This document shows, piece after piece, positions 44,525 through 56,342 of a stretch of 64,000 nt of DNA. A program made the translations under genes and the position numbers. The notes beneath the pieces were generated by a model. The model was not told where the DNA came from, ran no database searches, and worked only from the letters and a program-made list of their open reading frames with translations. Each line of letters opens with the position of its first letter. The first letter of the stretch is position 1. This stretch comes from Pseudevernia furfuracea (taxonomy: Eukaryota > Ascomycota > Lecanoromycetes > Lecanorales > Parmeliaceae): the NCBI GenBank assembly GCA_022315425.1, contig JAIUPT010000031.1:372001-436000 (forward strand). Direction: 5' to 3'.

Positions 44525-45311
44525 TGGACGATGAAATACGGTGTGAGTGATCTAATAGTAGAAGAACGTGCTAATGGAAGGAGGATATGGATGGGTCAGG
44601 TGACAGCGTGTTGCTCGCGTGGCTACGAAAGAATGCTATTGCTCTGAAAGAGATCAAATCGAATGAAGAGCCAAACGCTGGTGGAATGCAGCTACTTATG
44701 CTGCTCCCAAATGAGACCTATCCCCTGCAAAGGACAGGTCTACCAAATCCACAAATAGCATCCAACAACCCGCCATGCTATAAGCGATATTAAGGCCCAC
44801 TAACCCCCTGTCAAGCAGGGCCGAGTCTTGTACAGAATGGGCAGTACTCAAACCAAAGCCGAGAGTCTCAATAGGCTGGTTACAAAAGGAAAGGCGGCAG
44901 ATGTCTTAAACCCATGAAAAAAAAAACTGTTACAGTCACGGTCACGAAGGGCTATAGATGATCAGGGTAGCAAGACTTCGATTCTAGAGACTAACTACAA
45001 CAATATGTCTTTCATCTTCCCCAGTACACTGTAGTCCATCTACCACCACTCATAGCATAACAACGAAACCATGGCCCAACCACTGCCGTCACGACCGTGA
45101 GCAGTCAAGAGAGCTATCCAACCTCCAGAGAAGTCGATCCTAAGCTATCCGAGCAATGCTATGAAGACATCTGTATGCGTTGAAGTCGTCAGACAGCCTC
45201 TTCTTTGCCCTGCTGCTTGTTAAATGATCATCAGTATGGGCCACTAGCAGCCGTAAAGAGGTGATATGTGACTTACACTAGCCCATGGTACTGACTTTGC
45301 CCGCAGCAGCC
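44525..45311. other. Intergenic region, no supported gene
   Basis: Only short random frames are present. The interval holds the upstream region of the small basic gene and the 3' flank of cluster gene 4. A 9-base A run lies near 44917. Confidence 0.45.
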
Positions 45312-45826
45312 TCATTCGGAGCGCTGTGCTGAGCTTCCTTGGCCCTTGACCTTCTTGGTGGGACGATTGACTGTACAGTAGGTTAGCAGCGGTCGCCGTC
45401 TCGACGCTGTAGGGCGATCTTACCTTTGGCAGTGGAGTTGTCAGCTTGAGGGGTGCCAGCAGCTTTGCGCTTCTTGCTCGCAGTAACGGGAGCGTCAGCA
45501 GAGCCTTCGTCGGCGTCGCCACCGTCTCCGGAAGCGGCGTGAGCGGCGGCGGTGTCGACAAGTTTTTTGACCAGACGGCCCCACATGACCCTCGCGTTCT
45601 TGGAGTCCTTGTAGCCCGTGTCGAGAGCAGTCTGCTCCCAGTTGACCTGCAGAGAAGATCGCGGTCAGAGAAATAAATGGAGCATTGAAATAACCCTCAA
45701 AGCTCAAGACGATGAGATGGCGATGTGGGGTGAGCGGTGAGTACTTACGAGGTTATTGATGCTGCCACTGAGATTCGTGAGCACGGCGGCCAGGAGCTGG
45801 AGCTCCTTTTCGCTGATTTGAGACAT
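45312..45826 (-). CDS. SANT/Myb-like cluster protein 4
   Basis: Exons 45749-45826, 45424-45646 and 45312-45370 give 119 aa. The domain spans the first 55 residues: SEKELQLLAAVLTNLSGSI, then after a phase-0 intron VNWEQTALDTGYKDSKNARV and MWGRLVKKLVD. The tail is short: an Ala/Asp/Gly linker, a basic SKKRKAAG and a final NRPTKKVKGQGSS. This is the most compact member and the one closest to the common fungal Myb-like type with a [VI]-[ND]-W second helix. Confidence 0.75.
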
Positions 45827-46342
45827 GGGTGGATTGAAGTTTGTTGGTCGCAAGTGTCTAAGTTTCAGAAGGTGGATCAGCAGTGCTCAGAATCAGTGAT
45901 CAAGAAAATCTGAGTGACGATGATACTGACGGTGTAGGATAGGACGAGGATATTGAGCGAAGAAGTCGACGAATATCTAATGCGTAAAGATCCAGTGTGT
46001 CCGTTGCGTCGTGTTGTTGTGGGTGATGATGGGTGATGCGGGATTGCGAAAGAAGGCGAAGTCTCTAAGTGAGGATTCGCTGGACATATATTTATTTACC
46101 CACTAATGGGACGGAGCTATTCTACTTCCGGCTGGTCTTTCCCCCCCCTCCCAACAGGCCTATCATCAGGTATGATTCCTGTCCTGAAAATCTCGTTCTC
46201 ATGGTGTCTTCTATTTATTGCTGTCTAATAGACCTAGTCCTAGCACCAATCAAGGATAGAGAGCACTGTAGCTCTTTCCAACGCCTCTAGTGTTACGACT
46301 CTAGAAGGCAAAACAATGCATGCATTCGTTTTGTGCATGTTG

Positions 46343-46733
46343 CTAATTGATTTTTGCCCTGTCCATTCGCTTGTGATCGCTCTTGCACTTTCTCCCTCTT
46401 TCCAGGCACTGCCAGCTCATGAGTACCCGTCGATGGCTATCCCAGTTTCTGTACAAACTTCTCGCTGTATAGTAGTAATCGGATATGACCTGGTAGTAGA
46501 GGAGGATGGCGGCTTCCGAGACGTCATTCTTGATCTTGGATTCTTTCATCATTATCTCCACCATGTCAACGAGCGTGCTTTTCTTGGATTTCACTGTCTG
46601 CAACGGTCAGCCTTGCGTGCTTTAAATCGCTGCTTATGTTGCGTGGAGCGTGGGTGTTGTCGAGCGTCGTTGGCTTCTGAGAGGCGAGCACGCTAGGCGC
46701 TGTGTACGGGGATACGTACTGGTCGGTGGCCAT
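46343..46733 (-). CDS. Possible SANT/Myb-like cluster protein 5
   Basis: The start ATG at 46733 (MATDQY) can be spliced through a GTATCC donor to an acceptor at about 46601. The following frame reads KKSTLVDMVEIMMKESKIKN, then DVSEAAILLYYQ. This matches the first helix and the D-x-x-x-A-A region of the array. After that the frame runs on (YYYTARSLYRNWDSHR) to a stop at 46343 without a clear third helix, so a further intron or decay is possible. Confidence 0.35.
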
Positions 46734-47070
46734 AATGGTTGTTTGTATCTTCTGAGGGTTGCGGGTGTTAACGAAGGAGAATGGAGGAGTTGGTCACAAG
46801 GTGAAACTTGCTTTCTTTGGAAACCCCGGCTAGACTTTTCCTGATCGAGCGACAGCGGAGGCTGCATTGCCTGAGATGTGAGGGAGATCCATCAGCGCTG
46901 TTGATCTGGCCTTTGAAATGTGCTATTTCCCCTATCATATCTCTTGTCTAGAATGCTGTTGATTGGCTTCGCCTGTGGCACCTGAAGCCTTCTTCATCCA
47001 ATCAAGATACCAAGACTTTTGAGCATAGACAGCAGCCTCATGGGCATCGCATGCCAAGTTTTCTCGTCTT

Positions 47071-47295
47071 TCAAGTAGTATTTTCGTCCATCATGAAACA
47101 ATGGTGTAAGACCCTGGCTTCCCAGCTAGAGGTTCTGTAGCAGACTTCCTGAACCGTCTTGTTGTTGGCCATGTTTGTTTGGTCTAGAGCAAATGCCGCA
47201 TAGTCGATGAGTAGCGCGGACTTGCAAAGCTCCGACAGTTGGATCTCGGAATAAATCAAATGGCGGTATTCCCGCTCCGTTTGGCACAGTAACAT
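47071..47295 (-). pseudogene. Possible fragment of a SANT/Myb-like cluster member
   Basis: A 74-codon frame contains SELCKSALLIDYAAFALDQT, then NMANNKTVQEVCYR. This fits the array pattern (L-L, then I-D-[YW], A-x-x-x-x, and a final R). Neither a basic or acidic tail nor convincing neighbouring exons were found. It is probably a decayed or partial copy; chance resemblance cannot be excluded. Confidence 0.3.
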
Positions 47296-47386
47296 CTAGG
47301 GTAGCACTGGTCACGATACTGGCTAGGGGACTCCTTCCTCGTGAGGTTCCCCTTCCTCCAAATTTTCCATTCTTTTCTTTCTCCAA

Positions 47387-49571
47387 TTCAAAGGAGTCTT
47401 GATCCGTGCGTGCATCGAGCGCAACCAGAGATGGCGGCTTTTGTTCTTGAGACTATCCTGACACTAGAGACTCAAAAACGAGTCAGCAATTGATGAAAAC
47501 AAGCCAGTAGAATGCCTTACGTATTGGAAGAAATAAATTCCGTCTGGGGTACAGAGGACGCAACTGGCCGAACTACTTGATCAAGCTCGTAGGCCATCCA
47601 GGTGGATGATTCTATGAATTCTGTGATATCGTGAGTCGATGATTTCGGTTCTTTCCAAAAGTCTGTGTCAGATCTTGGCCTTCTGTCGCAGTTTTGTTCG
47701 TGTCCAAGGGTGGGGAAAATGCCTGCTGTAGAGGAACGGTGACACTCAGGGTGGGTGGTAGTTCTTGAGTTTGTGAAGGGGCAGAGACTCTGGGGAATTA
47801 ATAGGTGATGCCAGTGTATCCTGCTAATGTTGAGCGGGCGTTCGACGTCGATGATCGTTTACGAGGTTATTCCTCGTTTGATGCTTAGAGTGACATGAAG
47901 ACTGGGCTTTGCAATCTCCTGGTGCTGCCGGTGTATTCTACTGACGCTGAGTGGGCGTTAGACGCCAATGACCGTTTCTGAGATTATTCCCCGTTTGATG
48001 CTTAACGTAATATGCCTGATATAAGGATTGGGCTATGCAATATCCAGAGATTGGTAATGGCCGGACTATGCTTGCTGGAGCAGTTGATGTGTTCGAATCC
48101 ACGTAATACCCAGCGAGACTTGTAGCGAGCCACCTCGTCACCAGGCCCGCGACTCAGAGTGTAGCGCGATTGCCGCGAAGTGCAGTGCGCCCTTTGGGCA
48201 AATCTACGGGGCTCCAGGTTTTGTTTTCGACCAATACACTCTTAAAAGGTGGCAAGAGACTCAACTATTGACACAAAAGAGGTTGAGATTGCGATCGGCA
48301 ATGACCGAAAGCCATGCAACACAAATGAGGGTCACTCAAGGTGCTGGAATGGTGCTGATCAGAGGTAACTGTGTGTGAGTACAGTCAGGTAAAGAATAAA
48401 GATAGATGTCGATCGTAGGGGTGATGGAGGGTGAGTATGTATGTAGAAGAGCCACTGTGAAAAAGCGAACACGTACCAACAAAGAAATGTGGCACAAGGT
48501 AAACAGGCTTGTAGAGGTGTGGTTTGTGATGGAAGATAATTCCCTTGATGGCTGTTAGTGAAGAATGATGTCCAAGAGTAGGTTTGGTTTTGTATTTGAG
48601 AAGTCTGGTTGTGGTGGGAGAAGCACCCTTAAGCACCCGCCAATGCCACGCTAGGGATATTCATTCTCCAGCGCCAGCTTCATTCTAATTTGTGTGAAGA
48701 ATAAAGACGAATGTGTCCCCCGTCACTACTTAACCTGTGAAAGGTAGAGTTGGAGACAGTGACCTAGCAGACTTCACATAGCTTGGGATTCACAAGTAGG
48801 CTTAATATGTTTGCACTTCCTTCAGAGAAAGCCACTCACAGCAATACTGGTGTACACTGCAGGTAAAAACCCTAGGATATGTTCTATAGAGATGGAGAAT
48901 GGGTACATAGACTGACTATGGCCTTTCTGTTCCGCATGGACCTGATATGCTGGCACTTTGGCTAGGAGAAGGCTCAGTATAGGACCATCCACACAGGCGA
49001 ACCCTGTAGAAGCTGCCATCTAGAATCGAAAGATATCATGGGTTGCTGTGCATTGGGGGATTCGAGCCACTTCTACATGCTTGTAATGATAGATCCTGGC
49101 TTGCGAAACATCCCGGTCTCCAGGTTTTCTTTACATGACAAAAATAGATTATTTCGCCAGACACAATGCATAGTTGGGTAAGCAGCCGCCTCGTGCCTTG
49201 AGAAAACTGACAGATTCGGTATCTTGTTGTATGATGGTCCTTGTAGAAGTTTTGGATACAGACTGTGGAACGTCTTGCTTTTGTTGGATTCTCAGACAGG
49301 CTGTCATTTAAGTGGACAGAACATGGCAAAGTTTTTCTAAAGATGGAGAAGATTCTTCACGGTGTGCTATCAACTGCAAAGTCTCCTTTTTAATTCATGA
49401 TGGTAAAAGGTATAAAGAGCCGACGCAAAGGCCAATTGCTCTTTTAATGGATCAACAGAAACACAAGTAAATCATGGTGTGGTCTGGTAAAGAGGCATGA
49501 GTGAACCTTTGGACAGCTCAGTAAAGTGTAGTGTAGCACACTAACCTAGCGTTCCCGGCGTACGTAAGCAG
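47387..49571. other. Intergenic region with a diverged tandem duplication
   Basis: No gene is supported. A 117-bp tandem duplication lies at about 47804-48038 (see the separate entry). Other open frames (for example 48385-48636 and 49036-49329 on the minus strand) look random or like C/T-rich leader. Confidence 0.45.
47804..48038 (+). repeat. 117-bp tandem duplication, diverged
   Basis: Copies starting at 47804 and 47921 share blocks such as GTGTAT, GAG-GGGCGTT-GACG, CGTTT and CGTTTGATGCTTA. Most differences are C/T or G/A transitions. Confidence 0.65.
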
Positions 49572-50371
49572 CTATTGAAGCACAACAATTTCAACCTCCC
49601 CGAGATTGCTCTTGACAACAGTATCCATGCATGAACATGATATGTCCATCCATATGTGTGTATCCATGATCACAAGCTGGTGTTGCCCCTTGTTGTCCAT
49701 GATATCAGCCAAATGCCCTCCCTGCCCTTCATCCACTCCATCAAGGTAGAAGTCCCCGAAGGACAAGAGTAGCCAGTGTTCCCAAGGAAGGTGTCGGAAG
49801 GTCTTGAGCAAACACGAGCAATTACCGACGAGAGCTGGATGTCCCGGACGATTGCCAGCACTTGTAGGCGTATAATCTAAAAGTAGGTTAGTGTATAAAG
49901 CAGGGAAACGATGCCGCAGTGCTTACTCTGCCCAGTCCACATCGTTTTTGACCTCGTCGAAAGGCTTGATGCCCATCTTCTTCGTTGCTTTCATACTTAA
50001 GAGATCAGAATACGCCGTTCGGAGAGTATACAGTAAGGTCCTTACAGCTTCGAATCCAGCTCGCCTTCTTTTTTGTTGCTGTCGATGTCCATCTCATCGA
50101 CTCCCTGCCCGTTGGTATCATTTGTTTGCTGTTTGCTTGTCCCTTCTGACACAGGTTGAGTATGTCGCTGCTTCTTGTGTCTCTTAGCACCGTATGGACT
50201 CGCTTCCTCGTGAGCTTCTCTGTACTCCGTGTCTTCTACCTTTCTCTTTCTGGGGTCTGAAACTCCTGCTGTATGCTTCTATTTGGGAGGAGGTGTGCCG
50301 TATAGATCAGGAGATGCAGATCTTACCATATCAGTGCCGAAGCCTTTTTCCGGTTGGTTGCCTGTTGGCAT
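49572..50371 (-). CDS. Hypothetical four-exon gene inside the array
   Basis: Exons 50327-50371, 50046-50278, 49927-49995 and 49572-49860 give 211 aa with consistent phases. A charged first half (SDPRKRKVEDTEYREAHEE, AKRHKKQRHTQPV, VDEMDIDSNKKEGELDSK) includes an NLS-like cluster. It is followed by MKATKKMGIKPFDEVKND and a globular C-terminal part (LLKTFRHLPWEHWLLLSFGD, LGEVEIVVLQ). It does not show the SANT/Myb-like pattern. Coding-like sequence (PEIEHLFNNILIAINKST) continues upstream in another frame, so the N terminus may be longer. No family was recognised. Confidence 0.45.
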
Positions 50372-50757
50372 TGCCGCAGGTGCTTTTGTTGATTGCTATT
50401 AAGATGTTGTTGAAGAGATGCTCTATCTCTGGAAATGTTGGATCGGTTGTATCGGTGTTGGTAGTATGAACAGTCAGTGAATGTGCCTCTTCAGAGGTTT
50501 GAAAAATCACGTAATAGCGGTCTCTTTATTTTTGAGAGTGCTTCGGAATTGCCTATTAGGGTTTATTGCCCTTTCATATATCTCAAGCAACGGTGGGATT
50601 CTAGATCAATTTATGTGGAGATGCGGTTTGGGTTGAGAAGAACACCCCTGTTATCTGAGAATTTGGAGCACTTGAAGAATCTGCGCCAGTCCATTTTTGT
50701 TTCTACTACATTTGCAGGGTGCTACTCCATCTGAATTGACAAGACTACTATAGTAAC

Positions 50758-51459
50758 TCAACCCTCCCAAAGAGGTTCCATCTTCACAACTGGCTCTGGC
50801 TTCACTGCAACAAGTTCTGGTGGAGTCTGGCGTGTTTCTTCCACTTGAGAGTACGGCTGCAAGTAGGCGAGGTCCACAAGAGCTGCTGGTTCCAGAGACA
50901 TCTGTTGCATCGCTCCAGCATCTGTACTACCGTCCGGCGACCATGTCCCATCCTCCTCTTCACCAAGCTCCGCCTTGATCACTGGCTCCAGCTTGACGGA
51001 ATGCTCCTCCTTGACGGAATGCTCCTCCTTGACAGAGTTCTCATCCTTAACAGTCAGCTCGACACCTGACATCGCATCCATGTCTTCCTCCTTCTCCACT
51101 TTGAAGACTGTCCCTTGATGCTCTTCTGCCTGTTTCTTGTCCTTCTTGTCGGATTTATCGGGCTTGGCTTTCCTCTGACGGGGATTGACGGTTCTGGCCT
51201 TGCGCGGAGCCGGTGGGACACCCTCCATCTGCTGCTTGAAGCGAGAGTAGCGCATGCGGGCGGCGTGACCGTTTGTGATGTCTAGCTGATCGGCGACCTG
51301 CTGCCAGTCGATCTCAGAAGATGAGTGAGTATAATGTTTCTCGTCCTGTTAGGAAGCACAGCTTACCGATTTCAGGTCCAGCTGTTTCATGATGACGTAG
51401 AGAAACTTTGAGATAGCGCCATCAGTTGGCATGGTGCGGTTCCTCCTAAGGCTTGCCAT
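50758..51459 (-). CDS. SANT/Myb-like cluster protein 7
   Basis: Exons 51367-51459 and 50758-51312 give 215 aa. The domain reads DGAISKFLYVIMKQLDLKS, then after a phase-0 intron IDWQQVADQLDITNGHAARM and RYSRFKQQMEG, the canonical fungal Myb-like pattern. The tail has a basic stretch (RKARTVNPRQRKAKP) and then is acidic, with a tandem SVKEEH hexapeptide made of 18-nt units (about 50993-51050). Several V-K-x-E-P/E motifs resemble SUMO sites. It is probably nuclear; the target is unknown. Confidence 0.78.
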
Positions 51460-52484
51460 CTTTGAAAGTGACTCTGGAGAGTATTCGAGAAGAAGGATGG
51501 GGGTGAAGATGTGGTGAGTGGCTTTATCTTGGTGGATTGGGAGTCAAGAAAGAGTGCACAGCGCGTGGTATGCTTGTAGTAGGGGAGGTCTGTTGGAGGA
51601 TATTGATGAGAGTGAAATGGAGTGATGGGATCTAGAAATAGGTGAACCTGCTGAACGCTAACGTGGGCACGCACACACCTGTATTTAGAAGCTTTGCTTT
51701 CGCGCAAAGCGGCATCAAAGGTACTTCTTGTTCGCTGTCTTGGAAGCCTTTGGCTTTGTTCGTCGGCTTCCTGCATCAAACGAAGATTCTCGCAGAGGCT
51801 CTAGTGCGGAGAAAAGCAAACGCGATCGCATCCTTGCCGTCTCTTCTTTGTTCTAACGCAGCTGAAGGTGCCTTCTAGATATGCATCTTGGCTAAGGATG
51901 GAGGCAAGCGTAGGCATTTCCCGAAGAGGAGTGGTCTGTCCCAGAGGGTTCCAGCTCCAGGCTTGCAAATCCAAACAACTCATTCTATCGCGATGTCACA
52001 AAGCGAAGAGGCGTACTTTAGCTCCAGATCAGAAGCAGCACGAAGCTCGTATAGCCTCGATCTGGCCTCGATGGCCCAAGGATCCTCTGGGATGGATTAG
52101 AAGCCTCGAGATTGAGGGTGGCAGGGATCTCCACCAACGTGTGTCCATTCATTAGGCATTCTAGTCTGTCTAGTAGACAAAAGGGAATACCAAAACTTCT
52201 GAAGCGATGTTCATCTATGCAAATACTCACAGAAGTTGCAAAAAGAGCCGAGGCAAGGTTGTTATCGATTACAGATTCACATCCTCGATGATCGACAGCT
52301 AATACAAAACCCTCGGTCACCATCCACCTCACCTCACTTTCATCATCTTCTACCTTCAATCTACTTTCTTCCCAACAACCTCAAGCAGTTATCTTCCATC
52401 AACCTCTTGCTTCAAATCACACATCTTCATCACATCCAAGATCACTGAAACCCCTCGTCACCACTACCATAAATCTAGTTCAGC
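51460..52484. other. Divergent intergenic region between cluster genes 7 and 8
   Basis: This contains the two promoters. A C/T-rich leader occupies about 52310-52484 upstream of gene 8. Short open frames (for example 51868-52155) have no support. Confidence 0.45.
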
Positions 52485-53176
52485 ATGTCTCACAAATGGG
52501 ATGACGCTCGAGAAAAGCGTCTGCTGCTCGAGGTGATCGCAATCACCGATGCAAAAGTTGAGGGCTCTGCCTGGACTCGCATCGCAGCAATCATGGGAGA
52601 AGGTGCAACTGCTGAGGCCTGTCGGTACCTAAGCTCTACCATCCCTACGTTTTTACCTACAGCACTCGTAGTCTCTACTGTGCCATGGTGGTCGAACTTT
52701 CACCTCGGATTCTCGAATCCGGGCAACGGGGTTTATTCTTTCTTCGATCTCACCCTGTTCCATTCCCCTCGACTAACTCCCCACCCAGTCAGAAATTCCA
52801 AGGCATGAAGCGCAACTTCAAACCCGGCAATGGCGCCGCCACCGCTGACGGCAAGATCACCACCCCGAAAGCAGCCAAGACCGCCAAGCCGAAGACCCCT
52901 GCTTCTGCCACCGGCACCAAGGGACGCAAGCGCAAGGTCGACGAAGCCAATGCCAGCGGAGGCGACGACGACGAGGGGACCTTCTTCGCTCCCAAGTCGC
53001 AGAAAGTCAGAAGGGAAAAGGGCGCGGACGGCGAGGCCGTCGGAGCTCAAGTGTTCAAGACCGAGGAGGGGAACGGTGGCGGCTCCGTGCGCGACGAGTA
53101 TGTCCTCTTCGCTGCTCCTCCCTCCATCTCGCAAATGCTGATGCTCCACAGTCTGTACACCGACGACGCCGCTTAG
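52485..53176 (+). CDS. SANT/Myb-like cluster protein 8
   Basis: Exons 52485-52624 and 52789-53176 give 175 aa. The domain reads KWDDAREKRLLLEVIAITDA, AWTRIAAIMGEGATAEAC and RQKFQGMKRNF. The tail is Lys/Ala/Thr-rich and basic (TPKAAKTAKPKTPASATG, KGRKRKVDEA), then acidic. A 54-nt segment at 53098-53151 looks like a normal intron (GTATGT donor, CTGAT branch, CACAG acceptor) but is in frame without stops. Removing it gives an acidic end, DDLYTDDAA. This is one of two plus-strand members. Confidence 0.75.
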
Positions 53177-54019
53177 CACTCGGCCGACGATTGGGCCGGC
53201 GACGGCTGACAGGTGTGGCCTTTTGCGGAAAGCCGGCAACCGGGTCACAATATTGTCTTGACGCACATCCCACGTCGTGGAAATTTTTTCCGCTTGTGCT
53301 CGGATTCAGTTAATGGAGGAGAGGCATTGGGCGCAGCGGGGTACTTGGTGGACTTGGGTTCATCCCTTATCGTTGACCGACGCACGCAAAAGCCCGGAAG
53401 CTATGGGAAAGAGCATATCTCTCTCGAAGCAAGCGTTGGGTAGATAGCATGCATGCAATGAAACCCCCGCTTTTCTAAGCTCTGCAAGGTTTTTGGTCTG
53501 CAAATGTTTTTATATCCTGAATGTGTGACCTTTTGTCATCATCTATGTATGGTCATTGTAGACACGTGGTAAAAAAAAAGTGCTCCTTGAACCGTGGTTT
53601 AGGAGACTCTTGAACACCAATCCTCCTCGCAATCTGTACGCCATTGAAGCTGATGACTGAGTTCAGAAGGCCCCGGGGGGGGGGGGGGGGGGGGGGGGGT
53701 GAGTATGGGCTACGAGTTAAGAATGAATGAAACGTATTGCGCTTAGGGGGCACTGGAGTGTGCTTTGTGGCATTTGGCGGAGATTATGGAGAAAGCTGGG
53801 CGTGTACCATGAATCCGCGATGTTACAAAAATCAAGAGAGGGCAAGCTTTCAACCGCATCTTCATTACTTTCTAGCACTAACAAACCTGAGCAGTTGTAG
53901 ACCCGAAAAGAAAACGGCCGGCCATCTCAAGATCCCTCAGCACCTTTGGGGTTCTCAAGCCCCCTCCATCTCAGGAACACAGCACACCCAACGCTGCCAA
54001 AGACGTTCATGTCCAAAGC
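53177..54019. other. Intergenic region with a long G homopolymer
   Basis: This is the convergent interval between cluster genes 8 and 9. It holds a run of 25 G preceded by CCCC (annotated separately) and no supported gene. Confidence 0.5.
53675..53699 (+). repeat. Poly-G run of 25
   Basis: An uninterrupted run of 25 G follows four C. The true length in the genome is uncertain because such runs slip in sequencing. Confidence 0.8.
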
Positions 54020-54926
54020 TCAAAAAGCTTCGATATCCATGCCATCGTCGACGTAGTCATCATTATCATCGTAGAGCTTTTTTTCCCCGCCATCGATGGT
54101 ATTCTCAGAGACAGCTCCATCTTCAGCATCGGCTGTGACACCGTCGTCCGTGAAGCTATTCAGGCTATGATCGATGGTTAGCAGAAGTTTAGGATAAGGA
54201 ATTAACAAACAGAGTTGAAGTCGTACTTGCTATCGGGCTCCTCTTTGATTCCCTTGATGGCATGATCGCGCTTCTTGGTGGGAGTTGCGTTGCTCTTGTT
54301 GACACGGCCGCCGAGAGTCTTCTCCTTCTTCGGGGTGCTGATGGTAGACTTGGTCTTTTTGGGCGTGATGGCATTGACCGAGACGGCACCACGGCGGGAG
54401 GCTTCAGGACGGTCGCCGTTGTCGACTTCGGCCTTGAGGGCTGCAGCGTCTTTCTTGATGATTCGGAAACGGCCTTCGATGGAGTCATAGGTGGCACCTG
54501 TAGAGTTGTCAACATAGTCAAGAAGCGGATGAAGGTATGAAAGGGTGGAGAAGGAAACTAAAGGATGCTGGGTTGCTGAGACCAACCGTTGCCGTACATT
54601 GTAGCGATCTTGCGGTAGTCAAGCTGTGAATTCAATGTCAGCATCGTTCTAGCACGAGATAGAGGCTCAACGTGAGAGCAAAGTTGAGTAGAGATACAAG
54701 TGATCAAATTGAAAAACTAGAGAGGACAGAGCGAGTAGGTAGTTGTTATTAGTGATTAAAAAATTCTTCAGCCACATACAAGAGGCATCATCGTTACGAA
54801 CAGAGAACTGGAATCGCTATGGCATAACAAGAAGCAGAGCAGTAGGCATACCTTCATATCCTGTGCAGCTACCATAGCTGCTAGGAGGCGGGGAAATGCA
54901 TCAGGGTCCTTCCAGTTGACAGGCAT
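54020..54926 (-). CDS. SANT/Myb-like cluster protein 9
   Basis: Exons 54852-54926, 54587-54623, 54237-54497 region (ending at 54227) and 54020-54164 give 175 aa. The domain reads WKDPDAFPRLLAAMVAAQD, then after a phase-0 intron LDYRKIATMYGN, and after a phase-1 intron GATYDSIEGRFRIIKKDAAA. The tail has a basic part (TPKKTKSTISTPKKEKTLGG, KSNATPTKKRD), a V-K/I-K-E-E motif and an acidic end (YDDNDDYVDDGMDIEAF). Both domain introns match positions in other members. Confidence 0.75.
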
Positions 54927-56342
54927 ACTGAGAGTTTTGATGGGGATTAGGTGGTAGTTTGGGAGCGTTTGAGGCTGTTTGAGTTGAAGGTTGAAGTTGT
55001 GTCTGATGAGCAAAAGCTGTGAGCGTCTGTGTAGAAGTGAGTTTTCCGATCTCCAGAATTGAACTCTAGATGGGATCTTGTAGCAGGCTCGAGCCCTCTG
55101 AGGGATGTAGGAGTCACACGAATGCTTTGAGTTAAGGAAGAAGGCTTGTACTTACTATGTTGAATGATGGAGGGTAAGAGTTGTAGTGGGAGGAAACAGA
55201 TGGCGTGAGGTCGAAGCAGTGATTCAAGACCTCAAAGGAGTGCCTTCGGAGGCCGAGTCTTATATCCGAAGCACAATCTTTTGGTGAAGCAGAAGTTGGA
55301 AGGATGTAGACAGACACAATCTTCCACAAAGCTCTCTCCAAAGACACAACGAACAGAGCATACAACAACGGACCTCGAGAACATGAGGCAGGTTTTAATA
55401 TCCACTCTCGAACCCTCCACGAGCCTGCAGAAAGGCCCTTCGGACTGCCTCTCTCAAGGCTCCAGCAGCCCACACAATTCCCCTTCGCACACAAAGTCAG
55501 CACAGCTCCCCACGCTATGACTCACACCCATCCTCCATCTTCCTATCTCATATTACATTATTACATCAAATAAGATACAGCGCATTGTCTCCACGAGCAC
55601 CGTTACCCCTCACATTGTTCGAGGCTGTCGGCAGTTCGGTTTGGCGACACGCTACTGCAAGTACCATGCTTCTCCGGAAAGCACCAAACATCCCTAGAGT
55701 GCTAACCTGCGCATGAACGCGGAATGGATAGCGTCAAACGGGCTTCAAGTTTTTGAAGCCAGGGTAAGTGGTATGAGAGGACGTCGTGCTGCGAGACATC
55801 GGAGGACAAGGCACAAGAGCGAAAAGAAGCGCGGGATCCTTTGCACGAGCAGACTGTTAGTGAAGAAGCACGATAATTTATAGGATTCTCCAGTCCATAC
55901 TCGCTGTCACATTCGGTGCTCTGCAGGTCTAGCTTGGCGGGGAAGCAGGGATTCCGGAACGCGTGAAGTCGCGTAGTCGGGACAGCTGCAGCTGCGAGCA
56001 CTCTACGCGATAGTCCTTGCAACAAATGATGGAGGGGTTTCGGATTAGGAGAGGATGGCAGAGCAGGGTTATCATGGGAGTCATTAATGCAGGAAGTGGC
56101 GAAGCAGCAATTCAAGGCGCGAGTCAAAGGGGTTTGCATTGAGATCGCGAATTTTTGGATTCCTATGAAATTCACCACCAACGATATCCTACGCAGCGCT
56201 ACAGGGGATCAGCCGATGCATCCAAACGCTGCTTAACGGGCGACCGGCCACAATGTCCAACGCTCCATCTGACCACTGCCATGCGAGAGCCCCTGCTCAA
56301 ATGTATGACCATGATCTGCAATCTCGTAGCTGCCACAACGGA
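54927..56342. other. Intergenic region, no supported gene
   Basis: A 159-codon minus-strand frame at 55702-56181 and several shorter ones are present, but none has a domain or protein-like composition. The segment at 54927-55500 is C/T-rich on the minus strand and probably the upstream leader of cluster gene 9. Confidence 0.45.

Noticed and set aside
48385..48636. 83-codon minus-strand frame
   Set aside because: Looks like C/T-rich leader or promoter sequence; no protein-like features.
49040..49110. tRNA-like T-loop (GGCTCGAATCC on the minus strand)
   Set aside because: The stem does not pair properly and no matching acceptor, D or anticodon arm was found.
55702..56181. 159-codon minus-strand open frame
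   Set aside because: Cys/Ser-rich random composition, no domain, and no support from introns or neighbours.
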